In this document: positions 18,589 through 26,941 of the stretch, one piece after another | Numbering within the stretch: the stretch's first letter is position 1 | How the letters are laid out: each line of letters begins with the position of its first letter | From: Spirosoma oryzae | Lineage (GTDB): Bacteria > Bacteroidota > Bacteroidia > Cytophagales > Spirosomataceae | Assembly (NCBI RefSeq): GCF_003002825.1 | Contig: NZ_PVTE01000004.1 | Coordinates: 186,001-250,000 of the forward strand | Length of the DNA stretch: 64,000 nucleotides | Direction: 5' to 3' | Position numbers and translations under genes: made by a program | Notes under the pieces: generated by a model | Database searches by the model: none | What the model saw: only the letters and a program-made list of their open reading frames with translations | Told to the model about the DNA's origin: nothing

Positions 18589-19113
18589 ATGGAAACTCTG
18601 GCCCCTATCAGCATCGACCGTGCCCCGTCGGTGCCAACGCTCCAGCCGGTTCGCCTGACAATCAACGGCGTAGACCATTCGCTGATGCTGGCTCCCTGGA
18701 CCAGCCTGCTCGACGCGCTGCGTGAACACCTGCACCTGACCGGTACAAAGAAAGGGTGCGATCATGGCCAATGCGGTGCCTGTACCGTGCTGGTCGACGG
18801 CGTTCGGATCAACTCGTGTCTGACGCTGGCCGTCATGAAAGAAGGTACGTCGATCACAACCATCGAAGGACTGGCCGAATCGACCGGTGAGCTGCACCCT
18901 GTTCAGCAGTCGTTCATCGATCACGATGCGTATCAGTGCGGTTACTGCACCCCCGGCCAGATCTGTTCGGCAGTAGGCATGATCAACGAAGGCCACGTCC
19001 GGACAACGGCCGACATCCGTGAACTGATGAGCGGCAACATTTGCCGTTGTGGTGCGTACACCAACATTGTGGATGCCATTCAGGAAGTTATGCACGTGAC
19101 CGAAAAACCCTAA
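18589..19113 (+). CDS. [2Fe-2S] subunit of a PaoABC-like aldehyde oxidoreductase (xanthine dehydrogenase family)
   Basis: A 174-residue iron-sulfur subunit. The N-terminal plant-ferredoxin-type cluster is at about residues 55-80 ([17 protein letters not shown]) and the second, helical cluster uses QCGYCTPGQ near residue 116 and ICRCGAY near 151. It passes electrons from the molybdenum centre to FAD. E. coli PaoA has a twin-arginine signal, but none is visible here, so the complex may stay in the cytoplasm. The gene is 3 bp from the FAD subunit gene. Confidence 0.94.
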   Translation: METLAPISIDRAPSVPTLQPVRLTINGVDHSLMLAPWTSLLDALREHLHLTGTKKGCDHGQCGACTVLVDGVRINSCLTLAVMKEGTSITTIEGLAESTGELHPVQQSFIDHDAYQCGYCTPGQICSAVGMINEGHVRTTADIRELMSGNICRCGAYTNIVDAIQEVMHVTEKP

Positions 19114-19116
19114 CCC

Positions 19117-20112
19117 ATGAACAGCTTCACTTACGCCCGGCCCACTGATGTTGCCGAGGCCATCAACGACCAGCAACAGGCTACGGCGGCCAAATTCATC
19201 GCGGGTGGCACAAACCTTCTCGACCTGATGAAGGAGAACATCGAGCGGCCCGAACGGCTCATCGACATCAATCACCTGCCGCTGGCGGAAATCACGGAGA
19301 CCGAAGACGGCGGCTTACGACTGGGGGCGCTCGTCACGAACGCCAACACCGCCTACGACGAACGGGTCATTGCGCGTTACCCACTGCTGTCGCAAACCAT
19401 TTTGGCGGGTGCATCGCCCCAGCTGCGGAATATGGCAACCAACGGCGGCAACCTGTTTCAACGGACCCGCTGTTATTATTTCTATGACCTGGCAACGGCC
19501 TGCAACAAGCGAGAGCCGGGTTCGGGATGCGGTGCGCTCAACGGCTACAACCGTATCCACGCAATTTTGGGTACTAGCCATTCCTGCATTGCTACCAACC
19601 CGTCGGACATGTGCGTGGCCCTGACGGCTCTCGACGCGACCATTCGGGTAAAAGGCCCCAACGGTGAACGTACCATACCGATGGCTGATTTCCATCGGCT
19701 ACCCGGTGAAGACCCACAGTACGACAACACACTGGGGCCCGACGAACTGGTTACGGCCATCGATCTGCCGGCTAAAGGTTTTTCCGAGTACCACACCTAC
19801 CTCAAACTGCGCGATCGGGCCTCCTATGCCTTTGCGCTGGTGTCGGTGGCTGCGGCTCTCGAACTCGACGGCGATACCGTTACAGACGTCCGCGTGGCGC
19901 TGGGCGGGGTAGCGCACAAACCCTGGCGCAAACCCGAAGCCGAAGCGCTGCTGATTGGACAGAAAGCCACAAAGGAGAACTACGCTAAACTGGCCGATGC
20001 GCTGATTGAGGGTGCACGCGGTTTCGAACACAATAGTTTCAAAATTAAGCTGGTCCACCGTGCTATTGTCCGTGCGCTGGGTATAGCCGCCAAACAGGAA
20101 CCAACCGAATAA
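19117..20112 (+). CDS. FAD-binding subunit of a PaoABC-like oxidoreductase
   Basis: A 331-residue FAD subunit (CO dehydrogenase flavoprotein family). FIAGGTNLLDLMKE near residue 28 is the first FAD-binding loop, TNGGNLFQRTRC near residue 108 the second. The loop RTRCYYFYDLATACNKR with GSGC and SCIATNPSD adds conserved cysteines near residues 119-157, matching the extra [4Fe-4S] cluster insertion of PaoB-type subunits, absent from ordinary xanthine dehydrogenases. Middle gene of a three-gene operon; the next gene begins 8 bp later. Confidence 0.93.
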   Translation: MNSFTYARPTDVAEAINDQQQATAAKFIAGGTNLLDLMKENIERPERLIDINHLPLAEITETEDGGLRLGALVTNANTAYDERVIARYPLLSQTILAGASPQLRNMATNGGNLFQRTRCYYFYDLATACNKREPGSGCGALNGYNRIHAILGTSHSCIATNPSDMCVALTALDATIRVKGPNGERTIPMADFHRLPGEDPQYDNTLGPDELVTAIDLPAKGFSEYHTYLKLRDRASYAFALVSVAAALELDGDTVTDVRVALGGVAHKPWRKPEAEALLIGQKATKENYAKLADALIEGARGFEHNSFKIKLVHRAIVRALGIAAKQEPTE

Positions 20113-20120
20113 CCTGACCC

Positions 20121-22352
20121 ATGAGCAACGCAATCGGAAAACCCCTGAGCCGCGTCGATGGCCGGGCCAAAGTAACAGGCGAGGCTAAATATGCCGCCGA
20201 ATTCAACGCTCCTGACCTGGCATACGGCTATGTCGTGTCAGGAACTATAGCCAAGGGAAAAATCAACCACATCGACACCCGCGCGGCCAAGAGTCTGCCG
20301 GGTGTATTGGAAATATTCACCTACGAAAACCGGCCCAAAGTGGCCTGGTTCGACCTGTCGTACAATGATCAGGATGCACCACCGGGCTCGCCCTTTCGCC
20401 CCCTGTACGATAACAAGATCAAATACAGCGGTCAGCCTATCGCGCTGGTCGTGGCCGACACCTTCGAGCTGGCCCGCTATGCGGCATCGCTGGTAGAAGT
20501 AACCTACGACGTTGAACCGCACGAGACTGGTCTGGACAAACACGTCGATCGGGGACACAAGCCATCGAGTGGTATCGCGTCGCTGCTGAAGCCACCACCG
20601 CCGAAACCGCAGGGCGATTTCGACAAGGTGTACCACGAGTCGCCGGTGAAGATGCGCGGTACGTATGTTCACGCCGTGGAGCACCATAACCCAATGGAGA
20701 TGTTTGCCTCGACGGTGGTGTACGAGAAAAACGGCAAGCTGACGATCTACGACAAAACGCAGGGGGTGACAAACAGCAAAATGTACGTCACGCAGGTGTT
20801 TGGCATGTCGAACGACGACGTTCGGGTTATTGCCCCGTACATGGGTGGCGGTTTCGGATCAGGGCTGAGGCCGCAGTACCAGTTGTTTCTGGCCGTGATG
20901 GCCGCCCGCGAACTGAAACGGTCGGTGCGGGTGGTATTGACCCGGCAGCAGATGTTTTCGTTCGGCCACCGGCCCGCTACCATTCAGCATATTGCACTGA
21001 GCGGCACAACAGACGGCACGCTGAACGCACTGTATCACGACGCCCACGCCGAGACATCACGTTTTGAGGATTACACCGAAGTGGTCGTGAACTGGGGGGC
21101 GATGCTGTACCCGGTCACCAACACGAAGTACGATTACAAACTGGTCGACCTCGACACGTACACCCCGCTCGACATGCGGGCACCGGGTGGCGTCACCGGC
21201 TTCTCCGCGCTGGAAATCGCCATCGATGAACTGGCCTACAACATGAAGATCGACCCGCTCGACTTCCGGCTGAAGAATTACTCGGACCGAAACACCGCCG
21301 ACGATCTACCCTATTCGAGTAAGGAGTTGAAAGCCTGCTTCGAACAAGGAGCCGAACGGTTTGGCTGGTCGAATCGGCCGCTTGAGCCCCGTTCGATGAA
21401 GAAAGAGCATAACCTGATCGGCTGGGGCGTTGCCACGGGTATGTGGGACGCGAATCAAATGTTTGCGTCGGCCGAAGCCGTACTGACCGTCAACGGGAAA
21501 CTGCGCGTCAGCAGTGCTACCGCCGACATTGGCACCGGTACGTATACGATCATGACCCAGATCGCGGCCGAAACGCTGGGCATGCCGGTTGACGACGTCA
21601 TCTTCAAACTGGGCGATACCGAGATGCCGTTCTCACTGATTTCCGGCGGATCGTGGACAGCCGCGTCGGTAGGTTCGGCCGTGAAGCTGGTGTGTCAGGA
21701 TCTGGGTAAAAAGCTGTTCAAACTAGCGCAGCAGATGCCCGATTCCCCGCTGAAGAAAGCGAAGCTGGAGGACATCGAGTTTGCTGATTCACGCATTCGT
21801 CTGAAAAGCAATCCGGGGGCCGGCGTTCGGTACGTCGACATTGTAGCCGCCAACGGGGGCAGGGCCGTCACCGAAAGTTCAACGTCGCTGCCCGACCTGC
21901 TCGAACAACGCAAGTATGCTCGCAACACGCACTCGGCTGTTTTCGTCGAGGTCATGGTCGACGAAGATCTGGGCAGCGTCAAGGTAACGCGCATGGTGTC
22001 GGCCATCGCTGGCGGACGGGTGTTGAACCCCAAAACGGCCCGCAACCAGATACTGGGGGGTATGGTCTGGGGACTCAGCAAAGCGCTGGAAGAGGAAACC
22101 GCGATGGACAATGTGTATGGCCGGTTTATGAACCACAGCCTGGCTGAGTACCACGTTGCCGTCAACGCCGACATTCACGACTTCGACGTTATCTTCGTGG
22201 ATGAAGTCGATCATATCGTCAACCCGCTGGGTGCGAAAGGGCTTGGTGAAATCGGTATCGTCGGTGTACCGGCGGCTATTGCCAACGCTATTTTCCACGC
22301 GACCGGCAAACGCGTCCGTGATCTGCCAATTACACTGGACAAACTGTTGTAA
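20121..22352 (+). CDS. Molybdopterin-binding subunit of a PaoABC-like oxidoreductase
   Basis: A 743-residue large subunit of the xanthine oxidase family, near PaoC in length. It starts with GKPLSRVDGRAKVTGEAKY, has PYMGGGFGSG near residue 240 for the molybdenum cofactor, DMRAPGGVTG near 352, and the base KGLGEIGIVG with the catalytic Glu at about residue 710. The family hydroxylates aldehydes or N-heterocycles with water as oxygen donor; PaoABC oxidises aromatic aldehydes. The substrate here is unknown. No MocA/PaoD-like maturation gene lies beside it in the window. Confidence 0.94.
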   Translation: MSNAIGKPLSRVDGRAKVTGEAKYAAEFNAPDLAYGYVVSGTIAKGKINHIDTRAAKSLPGVLEIFTYENRPKVAWFDLSYNDQDAPPGSPFRPLYDNKIKYSGQPIALVVADTFELARYAASLVEVTYDVEPHETGLDKHVDRGHKPSSGIASLLKPPPPKPQGDFDKVYHESPVKMRGTYVHAVEHHNPMEMFASTVVYEKNGKLTIYDKTQGVTNSKMYVTQVFGMSNDDVRVIAPYMGGGFGSGLRPQYQLFLAVMAARELKRSVRVVLTRQQMFSFGHRPATIQHIALSGTTDGTLNALYHDAHAETSRFEDYTEVVVNWGAMLYPVTNTKYDYKLVDLDTYTPLDMRAPGGVTGFSALEIAIDELAYNMKIDPLDFRLKNYSDRNTADDLPYSSKELKACFEQGAERFGWSNRPLEPRSMKKEHNLIGWGVATGMWDANQMFASAEAVLTVNGKLRVSSATADIGTGTYTIMTQIAAETLGMPVDDVIFKLGDTEMPFSLISGGSWTAASVGSAVKLVCQDLGKKLFKLAQQMPDSPLKKAKLEDIEFADSRIRLKSNPGAGVRYVDIVAANGGRAVTESSTSLPDLLEQRKYARNTHSAVFVEVMVDEDLGSVKVTRMVSAIAGGRVLNPKTARNQILGGMVWGLSKALEEETAMDNVYGRFMNHSLAEYHVAVNADIHDFDVIFVDEVDHIVNPLGAKGLGEIGIVGVPAAIANAIFHATGKRVRDLPITLDKLL

Positions 22353-22404
22353 GAACCGTTTTCGGTTCTCAGTTTACTGTTTTCGGTGGCTGTGACACGG
22401 TACT

Positions 22405-22441
22405 GCCCCGGTTACTCAAATAGGAGTAGCCGGGGCTTTTT
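22405..22441 (+). terminator. Rho-independent terminator of the PaoABC-like operon
   Basis: Arms 22405-22417 (GCCCCGGTTACTC) and 22424-22436 (GAGTAGCCGGGGC) pair over 13 bases with one G-U, followed by a run of T. Confidence 0.88.
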
Positions 22442-22478
22442 CTTTACCGACGAATAGCGAGTTTGACTCGGATTCATT

Positions 22479-22632
22479 AGAGGTTGTTTGGGGAATGGTT
22501 TTGTCATCCCGAGCCTGCGAGGGATCTTCACTAAAAGGCGGTTTTCTTTGCTATTTTCCGAAGATCCCTCGCAGGCTCGGGATGACAAAAAAGGCTATTT
22601 TACATGGTTGACGCCTTCCCCAAACAACCTCT
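22479..22632. repeat. Nested palindromic element, 154 bp
   Basis: Outer arms of 17 bases (22479-22495, beginning AGAGGTTGTTTGGGG, against 22616-22632) are perfect. Inside them is a second pair of about 29 bases, 22501-22529 with the core TCATCCCGAGCCTGCGAG, against 22560-22588. The unit has no coding content and resembles a non-autonomous repeat or MITE-like element. Confidence 0.8.
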
Positions 22633-22860
22633 TAAGGAAGTCGATTATCTGTTGCGCCGGGTTCAAACCCGGCGTTTTCATATACTCCGAATAAAGGGCC
22701 TGCCTGGTCAGCCAACGGGTTGGTCGGCCAGTTCTGATGATGAGAAAGTCACTAAATTCCGACACAGGAAGCGGTAAATAATCGGTAGATTTGGGTTTTA
22801 TACTGGTGAGTATATCCTGAGACTACAGCCGTGGGGTCAGTCATAAATTCCAAACCGTCA

Positions 22861-24615
22861 ATGCACATACCATCGAATCTGATCAGTCGGCTACTACTCG
22901 CCGGGCTGATCGTTACCGGAACGCTGGCCCGCAGCCAGTCGACCGATGAATCACTCACCCGCGTCATGCCCGATCAGGTCAGCGGTAAGCCTGCTAACTG
23001 GAAAACGGCGGGCAACGTCCGCATCGGGCTGGAATCGGGCAGTAAAAGCGAATCAGGCAATACCGTACTGGTTGGCACACCCGGACAACCCATCACCTTA
23101 CTCACGGGCAGCAAAGACGTTCACCTGCTGATGGACGTCATGCTGTCGCCCGGTGCCGACGCGAATCTGACCGTTAGTGGTGCTACGATCCGGCTCGCCG
23201 ATAACTGGGGACAATCAACAATCAACAGCCAGACGACGGGTGCCGTCCTGACGCCCCGCGCCGAGTTGCCCAGTCGTAGCGTCGGTAAAGCACCGGGACT
23301 ATGGCAACGCATCGACCTGTCACTGGAAGCCGGTAAAAACCCGGCGGTACTGGCGCAGCTGAAAATCAACGGCGTACTCGTGCAGGAGAACGTGGTATTG
23401 CCGGGACTGCCCGCGTCAGCAGCCGGTTCGGTGATGCTGGACGTCAAAGCCGGAACGGTAGCGGTACGCAACATCGGCTACCAGCTTATTTCCGAACGGC
23501 AGGTAGCGCGGCTATCGAATCTACGCTATCAGTTCTATGAAGCCAAAACCGAAACGACCGAGCCTGCTGCGATCAAAAACCTGAAGCTGTTCAAAGAAGA
23601 CACGCTAAATGCGCTGACATACGAGATCGCCTACGGCCAACCCCGTTGGCACGCCATCCTGTACACCGGCAACCTGATCGTCGATAAAACCGGCACGTAC
23701 ACACTTACCCTGCAACACGGTGGTTTCGGCTCGCTCGAAATCGACCAGAAACCCGTACTCGCCAACAGCCGCATGGACCTGGGTGAACTCAAAAGTACGC
23801 GGCTCAACCTGACAGCGGGAGCGCATCCGTTTACGCTGTTTTTTGGTCGTTCATGGCCCCGACCCGGCTTTGGGCTATTCATTGCCGCGCCCGATACCAA
23901 GCCGCAGGCCCTGCATACAGCTTCATCGCTACCCGAACCCGATCCGGTGGGCGCGATCAACGTAGCGGTGCAGAACGAACCGGTCCTGATTCGGTCGTTT
24001 ATTCAGTTGCCCGACGAGAACCGTAAACGCACGCACTGCCTGTCAGTCGGCACGCCGTCAGGGCTGAACTACACAGTCGACCTGAATCAGAATGCGCTGG
24101 TACAGGTGTGGAAAGGTGCCTTCGCCGATGCAACGCAGATGTGGTACGAACGGGGTGAGCCCCAGTTGCTCGAACCGCTGGGTGCGCCGATCCGTACCGC
24201 TCCGCAACCACTGGTGGCGCAGTTAAGCAACGCGCAGCAAGCCTGGCCCGACAGCCTGTCGGACACTGATCTGCGCTACGGCGGCTACAAACTCGATCAG
24301 CAGGGCAACCCCACGATGCGCTACACCTACCGGGGAACAGCCATCACCGACGCGCTGATACCCAACGCTGACGGCAAGTCTCTGAACCGGACCGTAACCG
24401 TCAACAACGCTGGTAACGAGCCGCTTTATTGCCGGTTGGCATCAGGCAAGGCCATCGATGAAGTTGGTAAAGGACTGTACGCCATCGACGACCACAGCTA
24501 TTACGTCCGGCTCGATCCGAAACAGAAAGTATCGGTCCGCACCGTCAACGGCAAGCAGGAACTGGTTATGCCCCTGAAAGGCGCTCAAACAATCAATTAC
24601 GCACTAATCTGGTAA
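22861..24615 (+). CDS. Secreted DUF1080/PA14-like protein
   Basis: About 584 residues from ATG 22861; the frame is open 10 codons further up, but the signal peptide (LISRLLLAGLIVTGTLA) begins properly here. Residues ~50-200 form a jelly-roll with LMDVMLSPGADANLTV and LWQRIDLSLEAG, like the 3-keto-disaccharide hydrolase DUF1080 family. Residues ~220-340 look like a PA14-type sugar-binding domain (YTLTLQHGGFGSLEID, FTLFFGRSWPRPGF). The last third (VQVWKGAFADATQMWYERG) resembles regions found beside secreted sugar dehydrogenases in Bacteroidota. It is ~110 bp before the cupredoxin fusion gene and the two likely work together in periplasmic sugar breakdown. Domain calls are by eye. Confidence 0.68.
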   Translation: MHIPSNLISRLLLAGLIVTGTLARSQSTDESLTRVMPDQVSGKPANWKTAGNVRIGLESGSKSESGNTVLVGTPGQPITLLTGSKDVHLLMDVMLSPGADANLTVSGATIRLADNWGQSTINSQTTGAVLTPRAELPSRSVGKAPGLWQRIDLSLEAGKNPAVLAQLKINGVLVQENVVLPGLPASAAGSVMLDVKAGTVAVRNIGYQLISERQVARLSNLRYQFYEAKTETTEPAAIKNLKLFKEDTLNALTYEIAYGQPRWHAILYTGNLIVDKTGTYTLTLQHGGFGSLEIDQKPVLANSRMDLGELKSTRLNLTAGAHPFTLFFGRSWPRPGFGLFIAAPDTKPQALHTASSLPEPDPVGAINVAVQNEPVLIRSFIQLPDENRKRTHCLSVGTPSGLNYTVDLNQNALVQVWKGAFADATQMWYERGEPQLLEPLGAPIRTAPQPLVAQLSNAQQAWPDSLSDTDLRYGGYKLDQQGNPTMRYTYRGTAITDALIPNADGKSLNRTVTVNNAGNEPLYCRLASGKAIDEVGKGLYAIDDHSYYVRLDPKQKVSVRTVNGKQELVMPLKGAQTINYALIW

Positions 24616-24616
24616 T

Positions 24617-24707
24617 CAGTTTTCGGTACACGGTTTTCAGTTCACGGTTCACAATGCAGCGTCTCTATTCTGACACGAGCCTTCCGTAAACCGTATACCG
24701 AAAACTG
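24617..24707. repeat. Intergenic inverted repeat (GGTTTACGG/CAGTTTTCGG family)
   Basis: Arms 24617-24636 (CAGTTTTCGGTACACGGTTT) and 24688-24707 pair over 20 bases with one mismatch. It lies between two genes that point the same way, so it may attenuate or stabilise mRNA ends. Confidence 0.75.
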
Positions 24708-24723
24708 TAAACCCTTTCAAAAT

Positions 24724-26766
24724 ATGTCCCGACTTAGCTTACTTGGTTTGTTGCTGCTTGGCGGCACCAGCCTGCTGGCCCAGCCTAAAGGCGGCCGGCC
24801 TATGACCGAAGACGATTATTACCACATGGTCACCCTACCCATCCCCGAAGGCGTACTGCTGGAAGTGGGCGGTATGGCCGTGTTGCCCGACGGACGCCTG
24901 GGGGTATCGACCCGCCGGGGCGATGTCTGGATGATCAGCAACCCATACATGCAGGGCTCGCGTCAGCCGCAGTTCAAGCGGTATGCGACCGGTTTGCACG
25001 AACCGCTGGGACTGGCCTACCGCCGGGGTGAAATTCTGGCGACGCAACGCGGTGAAGTCACCAAGCTGATCGACACCGACGGCGATGGCGTGGCCGACGA
25101 TTACCAGTCGCTGGTGAAGTGGCCGCTGGCGGGTAACTACCACGAATACAGCTACGGCCCCGTTCCCCTACCCGACGGCGACATGCTCGTTACGCTGAAC
25201 CTCGGCTGGATTGGCTACGGTGCCAGCTTGTCGAAGTGGCGCGGCTGGATGCTGAAACTCAACGACAAAGGCGAGCTGACACCCTGGGCAACTGGACTAC
25301 GATCGCCGTCGGGCTTTACGCAGCTTCGCAACGGTGCGATTCTGTACTCCGAAAACCAGGGCGACTGGGTGGGCTCGGGCCGGATTACGCAACTTGACAA
25401 AGGAACATTTGCCGGAAACCCCGCCGGCCTGAAATGGACGAGCTTACCGGGTTCGCCCCTCACGCTCAAGCCGGAAGACGTGCCCAGCACCGACAAGCCG
25501 CTGTATGAAGTCGCCAAAACGATTCCCGCGCTGAAAAACCCGGTCGTCTGGTTCCCGCATACGATTATGGGCATTTCGACGGCCGACATCGTTGAAGATA
25601 CGACCGCCAACCGCTTTGGTCCCTTCGCCGGTCAGTTGTTTGTGGGCGATCAGGGACACAGCAAGGTAATGCGCGTGTTTACCGAAACAGTCGGTGGCCA
25701 GTTACAGGGTGTCTGTTTTCCGTTCCGCGAAGGGTTTCAGTCGGGTATTCTACGCATGGCATGGGGCGTCGACGGATCGATGTTCGTCGGTATGACGAGC
25801 CGGGGCTGGTCGGCAACGGGGAAATCGCCCTACGGTGTGCAGCGCCTGGTCTGGACGGGTAAGACGCCGTTCGAGATGAAAGCCATCCGCTCGATGCCCG
25901 ACGGGTTCGAAGTCGAGTTTACCATGCCTGTCGACAAGGCAACGGCGACCAATCCGGCATCGTACGCCATGAACAGCTTCACGTACCAGTATCATCAGGC
26001 TTACGGTAGCCCCATCGAAGATGCCAAACCCGTCCCCATCCGGGGTATCGTCGTATCGGACGATGGGCTGAAAGCCCGCATTGTGGCCGACACGACCCTG
26101 CGGCTGGGTTACATCCACGAACTGAAAGCGGAAGGTGTCAAATCCGCAGCGGGACTGCCACTGCTGCATACCGTTGGTTATTACACGCTGAACAACATTG
26201 CTACCGGTGAAAAACTGACGATTGCCGCGCCAGCCAAACACCAGCATGACATGAGCGCGATGGCGTCGACAAAGGCGGGGCCAGCAACCGGCAAAGCAGG
26301 GTCAGGCGGGAAAGGCATTATTTCCAGCAAAACGGCCCGTGCTGCTGCCAGCGCCAAGCGCATCACCGAACAGCCTGCCGACTGGACCAACGGCCCCGAT
26401 CAGACGATCACGATCGGGACAAAGCCCGGCCTGAAATTCGACATCGAGAGTGTGGAGGTGAAAGCCGGTAGCCGCGTGAAGTGGGTATTCAACAACAACG
26501 ACGACATGCTGCACAATTGCGTCATCACGAAGCCCGGCCTGGCCGATGCCGTTGGCGATGCCGCGCTGAAGCTAAACCTAAACGGGCCTAAGCTCAACTA
26601 CGTCCCGATCACGGGCAACGTGTTATACCATACCAACATCCTGCAACCCGAGTCGACGGAGGCCATTTATTTCACCGCCCCATCGGAACCCGGTGACTAT
26701 CAGTACATCTGTAGTTTCCCCGGCCATGCCTCGCTCATGCGCGGTACGATCAAAGTCGTGAAGTAA
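24724..26766 (+). CDS. Secreted sugar dehydrogenase-like beta-propeller fused to a cupredoxin domain
   Basis: A 680-residue protein with a signal peptide ending near LLAQPKGG. Residues ~30-380 look like the soluble glucose/sorbosone dehydrogenase propeller: LPDGRLGVSTRRGDVW, LHEPLGLAY, DTDGDGVADDY, GLRSPSG, FVGDQGHSKVMR. An Ig-like region follows (~390-500), then a Ser/Ala/Lys-rich linker (~515-555). The last ~125 residues are a type 1 copper domain like azurin or auracyanin, with a His in MLHNCVI near residue 598 and the closing CSFPGHASLM supplying Cys, His and Met. An electron path from sugar oxidation to copper is inferred; some propellers of this type have lost catalysis. Confidence 0.8.
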   Translation: MSRLSLLGLLLLGGTSLLAQPKGGRPMTEDDYYHMVTLPIPEGVLLEVGGMAVLPDGRLGVSTRRGDVWMISNPYMQGSRQPQFKRYATGLHEPLGLAYRRGEILATQRGEVTKLIDTDGDGVADDYQSLVKWPLAGNYHEYSYGPVPLPDGDMLVTLNLGWIGYGASLSKWRGWMLKLNDKGELTPWATGLRSPSGFTQLRNGAILYSENQGDWVGSGRITQLDKGTFAGNPAGLKWTSLPGSPLTLKPEDVPSTDKPLYEVAKTIPALKNPVVWFPHTIMGISTADIVEDTTANRFGPFAGQLFVGDQGHSKVMRVFTETVGGQLQGVCFPFREGFQSGILRMAWGVDGSMFVGMTSRGWSATGKSPYGVQRLVWTGKTPFEMKAIRSMPDGFEVEFTMPVDKATATNPASYAMNSFTYQYHQAYGSPIEDAKPVPIRGIVVSDDGLKARIVADTTLRLGYIHELKAEGVKSAAGLPLLHTVGYYTLNNIATGEKLTIAAPAKHQHDMSAMASTKAGPATGKAGSGGKGIISSKTARAAASAKRITEQPADWTNGPDQTITIGTKPGLKFDIESVEVKAGSRVKWVFNNNDDMLHNCVITKPGLADAVGDAALKLNLNGPKLNYVPITGNVLYHTNILQPESTEAIYFTAPSEPGDYQYICSFPGHASLMRGTIKVVK

Positions 26767-26769
26767 GGG

Positions 26770-26872
26770 GTAGCCCAGACGTCCACGTCTGGTGGGTGCG
26801 AAGCAACCAAAATAGCTGCCGCCTACAAATGTTAGCCTGGCTGTAGCCCAGACCTGGAGGTCTGGGCTACAG
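26770..26872. repeat. Intergenic palindromes, GTAGCCCAGAC family
   Basis: The first dyad at 26776-26793 reads CCAGACGT, two bases, ACGTCTGG. The second is a perfect 15-base-arm palindrome at 26841-26872 (CTGTAGCCCAGACCT and its complement around GG). Both share the module GTAGCCCAGAC. A related pair is at 30293-30394. Confidence 0.8.
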
Positions 26873-26941
26873 CCAACACAATTTTTTAGTACGTCCGGCA
26901 GTATGTATAGCATAGTGCCGGACGTTTTCATTTCCTCGTTC

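Larger units (their letters stand above)
22353..22860. other. Intergenic region of about 500 bp holding a terminator and a nested palindrome
   Basis: It starts with fragments of the GGTTT(A/T)CGG repeat family (22360-22388), then the terminator at 22405-22441, the nested palindrome at 22479-22632, and about 200 bp leading to the next gene. Small open frames here come from the palindrome and look non-coding. Confidence 0.7.

Noticed and set aside
18493..19275. 260-codon minus-strand open frame over the [2Fe-2S] subunit gene
   Set aside because: It overlaps a certain gene in antisense and has no domain or signal; a coding shadow.
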